DNA of 64,000 bases from Actinomycetales bacterium (GTDB lineage Bacteria; Actinomycetota; Actinomycetes; Actinomycetales; Actinomycetaceae). The notes beneath the pieces were generated by a model. That model was not told the origin of the DNA. It worked only from the letters and a program-made list of their open reading frames with translations, and ran no database searches. Made by a program: the position numbers and the translations under genes. Of the stretch, positions 61,419 through 64,000 are shown in pieces. The stretch spans positions 1 through 64,000 of the forward strand of contig JAATFD010000048.1 of assembly GCA_015655375.1 (NCBI GenBank), in the 5' to 3' direction. The first letter of the stretch is position 1; each line of letters opens with the position of its first letter.

Positions 61419-61520
61419 CGGGCATGTGACGGAGCCGACTGCTCCCACGCTCGGTACACTCGCACGCCGTGCGAGTTCCCAGCGGGCCTCGGTCTCTGTT
61501 CGTCGATCTGCACCCGGCCG

Positions 61521-61571
61521 ATCATGAGGGGTGATCCTGCGAGAACTCCCCGCAGGATCACCCCTCATGAT
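61521..61571. terminator. Strong hairpin between convergent yajQ and surface-protein genes
   Basis: A perfect 21-bp inverted repeat (61521-61541 with 61551-61571) with a 9-base loop lies between two convergent genes, 103 bases after yajQ and 71 bases after the surface-protein stop. It has no long T-run but is well placed to end both transcripts. Confidence 0.65.
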
Positions 61572-61641
61572 CAGGAAGCGGACACGCCCAGCATCAATGG
61601 GACCGGTCGTGTCAGCACAGCCGCGTCAGGACTCGGTCGAC

Positions 61642-64000
61642 TCAGTGCCTGGCACGCGGGGCACCGGAGCGCCGGCTGCGAGTCCTCAGTGCGACGAAGC
61701 CACCACCGAGCATCAACGCAATGAACGCCAGTGCCACGTATCCGAGGTCACCACCGGTGACCGCCAGACCGCCACCCTTGTCGGACGAGGCCACCGTGTT
61801 GAACTCGTTGGTGATCGTCACCTCCACCGGGGCCTCTCCCGCTGATGCATTGCCCACCGTCACCCTGCCGTCGGAAGGCGACATGGACGTCTTGTCGGCG
61901 CCACCGTTCTTCGTCTCGGTCACCGTGCACTCGGCCCCGGTGATGATGCCCTCAACGGTTGAGGTGTAGTCAGTGGCCTTGCTCAGTTCGACCTTCCCAT
62001 CATCAGGCAGGGACACGTCGGTGGTCTCCCCGTCCTTCTGGTAGGTGCAGGCGAGCTGCGCCTCGAAAGGTCCGTCGCCGAACTCCTCAACACCGATGCC
62101 GATCCGATTCTTGATGATCTTCACGGAACCCACGTCAAAAGTGTTCGTCGCGGTCACCGTTGCAGAGGATGGTTCGGCGACATCGTCCGGACTGGTGATC
62201 GCAACCTTCTGGTCCGCAGGATCCCAGATCGTGGAGGTCGCGCCACCCGTCGTGTTCTCAGCCACCTGGCACTCCGTGCCCACCGGGTAGAGACCCAGTT
62301 GCGTGCTCAGCGTCGACGGATCGTCGCTCGGAGTGAGCGTGAACGAGGTCGTCTCGGAGCCACCCGCACCGCCGACGCCCGTGCCCACGGGCCACGCGCA
62401 CACCGCGGTGAAGGAGAACGGGCCGGAACCGTAGGCCTCGGCACCCTCACCCGTGACCTTCTTTTCGACGGTGACGTATCCCGCCTCGAAAGTGTTGGTG
62501 ATGGTCACTGCGGCCGGCTCGTCCTGACTGCCGGCAATGATCACCCGGCCATCCTCGGGCGAGACAGCCGACGTATCAGCACCTGCCTTGTCGGTTTCGG
62601 TGACCTCACACTCCGCGCCCTTGACGATGTTTGTCAGGGTCGCGGTGTAATCGTTGGCACCGGAAAGCGTGACCCTCCCGCTATTGGCGAGGGCGACCGC
62701 CGTCTCTGTGCCGTCCTTGTCATACGTGCACTCCACTTGAGCAGTGAAAGGACCGACCCCGAACTTATCGGCGCCCGCACCGTCGATCTTCTTGATGATC
62801 GTCAGGTCACCGGAGTCGAAGGTGTTCGTCGCGGTCACCGCGACTTCAGAGGGTTGATCACCGGATTGCTTGGCGATTGTCACCTTCTTGCCGTCTGTCG
62901 GCGTCAGCGTGCTTGCAGTGGCGCCAGCGTTCTTCGTCTCGAAAGTCGTGCACTCCGTGCCTGCAGGGTAGATCCCAAAGGACCTCGAGCCGTTGCGTTC
63001 CAGCGTGTAGGTCTCGTCGAGCAGGGTCTGGCCGTCGTAAGTACACACGGACTGGAAGGTGAACGGACCCGCGCCGTAGACGTCGGCGCCGCTCCCGTCG
63101 ACCTCCTTGGTCACGGTGAAGGTGCCCGCATCATAATCATTGGTGACGACCGTGCTGACGACCTTCGCTGCGTCCGTGCCGACATCGACAGTGGCAGTAC
63201 CGTCGTCATTGGTCGTGGCGTTGTCACCCGTGATAACGGTCCGATCGGCCTTGTCGTCGTCCGTCTCGGTGATGGTGCAGGTACTGCGTGCCGGTATTGA
63301 GTTCTCCGGAGCCGTCCAGGTCCCGTCCTGTTCCAGGGTGAAGATGGCACTGCTGGCATCCCCGAACTTCACGGCCTGGCCGTCGGAGGTCCTGCAGGCC
63401 ACCTCGAAGGAGAACGGCCCGAAGACACCCGTGGTGGCCGATGTCTCGACCTTCTTGGTGACGCTGAGGCCTGCCCACTCATAGTCGTTGCTCAGCGTCG
63501 CAATCTGGGCCTGCGGAACTTCGCTCGTGGGATCGCCCGCATCCGACGCGCCGGACGCGTAGGTGTCTGGGGCCGACACCTCGAGGGTCACTCCACCGGC
63601 CGGATCGCGCGTGGTCTCGCCAAACTGGCCGACTTCGCCGTCCTCGCTCACCGTGCAGGTGGCTCCCACCGGAATCCCGGAAATGCGCTGCGCTGCGTAC
63701 GTTCCATCTGCTCCCTTGTCGAGAACTACCTGTTTCGTGGTGTCCCCATCGAAGGTCAGTGGAACCTCCTGCTGCCCGTCCTTGGCGGGAACGGCGCAGG
63801 CGACCTCGGCGGTGATGGACTCCGGTGCGTAGGCGGCGGCAGCACCCGAGACCTCCTTCGAGACCTCGATGGAGCCTGTGCGCAGGTGCACACCGACGAC
63901 GCTCGGAGCGATGGTGTCAGTCCTGTTACCGGTGTAAAGGAGGCCGAACTGATTCCACCCGAACTGGTCCGTCACGGGAATATCCGTTGCAGCACCACTG
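61642..64000 (-). CDS. Sortase-anchored surface protein with repeated DUF5979-like domains (partial)
   Basis: The frame is open to the window edge, so the N-terminus and signal peptide lie outside. The visible 785 or so residues hold about six repeats of ~100 residues. Each begins like GTFTVTKEVDGSGADVYG or GDLTIIKKIDGAGADKFG, followed by GPFTF..C and closing with an Asn-Thr-Phe type strand, the pattern of DUF5979/Ig-like stalk domains with paired cysteines. The end has the sortase signal LAVTGGD, a hydrophobic segment and an Arg-rich tail. The apparent start at 63975 (GTG) is internal. It probably forms a stalk or pilus-like adhesin on the wall. The ligand-binding tip is not seen. Confidence 0.92.
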   Translation of the reverse strand, partial: SGAATDIPVTDQFGWNQFGLLYTGNRTDTIAPSVVGVHLRTGSIEVSKEVSGAAAAYAPESITAEVACAVPAKDGQQEVPLTFDGDTTKQVVLDKGADGTYAAQRISGIPVGATCTVSEDGEVGQFGETTRDPAGGVTLEVSAPDTYASGASDAGDPTSEVPQAQIATLSNDYEWAGLSVTKKVETSATTGVFGPFSFEVACRTSDGQAVKFGDASSAIFTLEQDGTWTAPENSIPARSTCTITETDDDKADRTVITGDNATTNDDGTATVDVGTDAAKVVSTVVTNDYDAGTFTVTKEVDGSGADVYGAGPFTFQSVCTYDGQTLLDETYTLERNGSRSFGIYPAGTECTTFETKNAGATASTLTPTDGKKVTIAKQSGDQPSEVAVTATNTFDSGDLTIIKKIDGAGADKFGVGPFTAQVECTYDKDGTETAVALANSGRVTLSGANDYTATLTNIVKGAECEVTETDKAGADTSAVSPEDGRVIIAGSQDEPAAVTITNTFEAGYVTVEKKVTGEGAEAYGSGPFSFTAVCAWPVGTGVGGAGGSETTSFTLTPSDDPSTLSTQLGLYPVGTECQVAENTTGGATSTIWDPADQKVAITSPDDVAEPSSATVTATNTFDVGSVKIIKNRIGIGVEEFGDGPFEAQLACTYQKDGETTDVSLPDDGKVELSKATDYTSTVEGIITGAECTVTETKNGGADKTSMSPSDGRVTVGNASAGEAPVEVTITNEFNTVASSDKGGGLAVTGGDLGYVALAFIALMLGGGFVALRTRSRRSGAPRARH

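Noticed and set aside
1-64000. CRISPR array, insertion-sequence transposase or prophage genes
   Set aside because: No regularly spaced short repeats, transposase motifs or phage structural genes were seen anywhere in the window.

Overview
The window looks like a chromosome segment of a high-GC actinobacterium, most likely of the Actinomycetaceae (Actinomyces/Schaalia-like). The evidence is strong G+C bias with frequent GTG starts, a NusG with a long acidic N-terminal extension, an LAxTG-type sortase signal, L33 and MurB of actinobacterial type, and the order rpmG ... murB, add, aspC ... tRNA-Trp, secE, nusG, rplK, rplA ... rplJ, rplL. That order is the conserved actinobacterial neighbourhood known from Streptomyces. 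Here it is interrupted by accessory blocks.

Layout, left to right. (1) 0.2-10.6 kb, minus strand: cell-wall or capsular glycopolymer genes. They comprise a GT8-like transferase, an XcbB/CpsF-like protein whose start is split by an A8 tract, a 1289-residue TPR + glycerophosphotransferase + GT4 fusion, TagD, and a GT2 + glycerophosphotransferase fusion. The first 2.6 kb is visibly AT-richer than the rest. (2) 10.8-20.6 kb: an operon for a peptide-type ABC transporter (lipoprotein, two permeases, fused ATPases) with an M81 metallopeptidase, a CutC homologue and a ROK kinase, divergent from a ROK-family regulator. (3) 20.9-34.4 kb: a carnitine-reduction-like gene set. It holds fixA, fixB, fixC and fixX homologues, a TetR regulator, and caiA, caiB and caiC homologues. 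caiD (crotonase fold) and caiT (BCCT transporter) are absent. In their place are a MaoC/hotdog hydratase, two MFS transporters, an HSL-type esterase and a metallo-beta-lactamase-fold hydrolase. Two diverged copies of a ~127-bp intergenic repeat flank this block. (4) 35.2-43.2 kb: rplL, rplJ (with an attenuator-like leader), then a repeat-bounded cassette with an AbiEi/PD-(D/E)XK-like gene, a GH20-like protein lacking its catalytic acid pair, then rplA, rplK, nusG, secE and tRNA-Trp. (5) 43.4-53.7 kb: polysaccharide export and synthesis (TagH/TagG-like ABC exporter, WecB, WecC, three glycosyltransferases, a DUF6270-like protein). (6) 53.8-61.4 kb: aspC, remnants of a MazEF-type toxin-antitoxin pair, an alpha/beta hydrolase, add, murB, an MFS protein, rpmG, tRNAs Met/Thr/Tyr and yajQ. 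(7) 61.6 kb to the end: a sortase-anchored surface protein of about six ~100-residue repeats, cut by the window edge.

The glycopolymer blocks (1) and (5) together could make and export a glycerol-phosphate-containing wall polymer with ManNAcA-type residues. Block (3) is the most unusual part. It has the complete electron-transfer and CoA-cycling core of the enterobacterial carnitine pathway, with different transport and hydration modules. I read it as a rebuilt anaerobic pathway for reducing carnitine or a related unsaturated acyl-CoA. The first 246 bases hold no gene that I can support.
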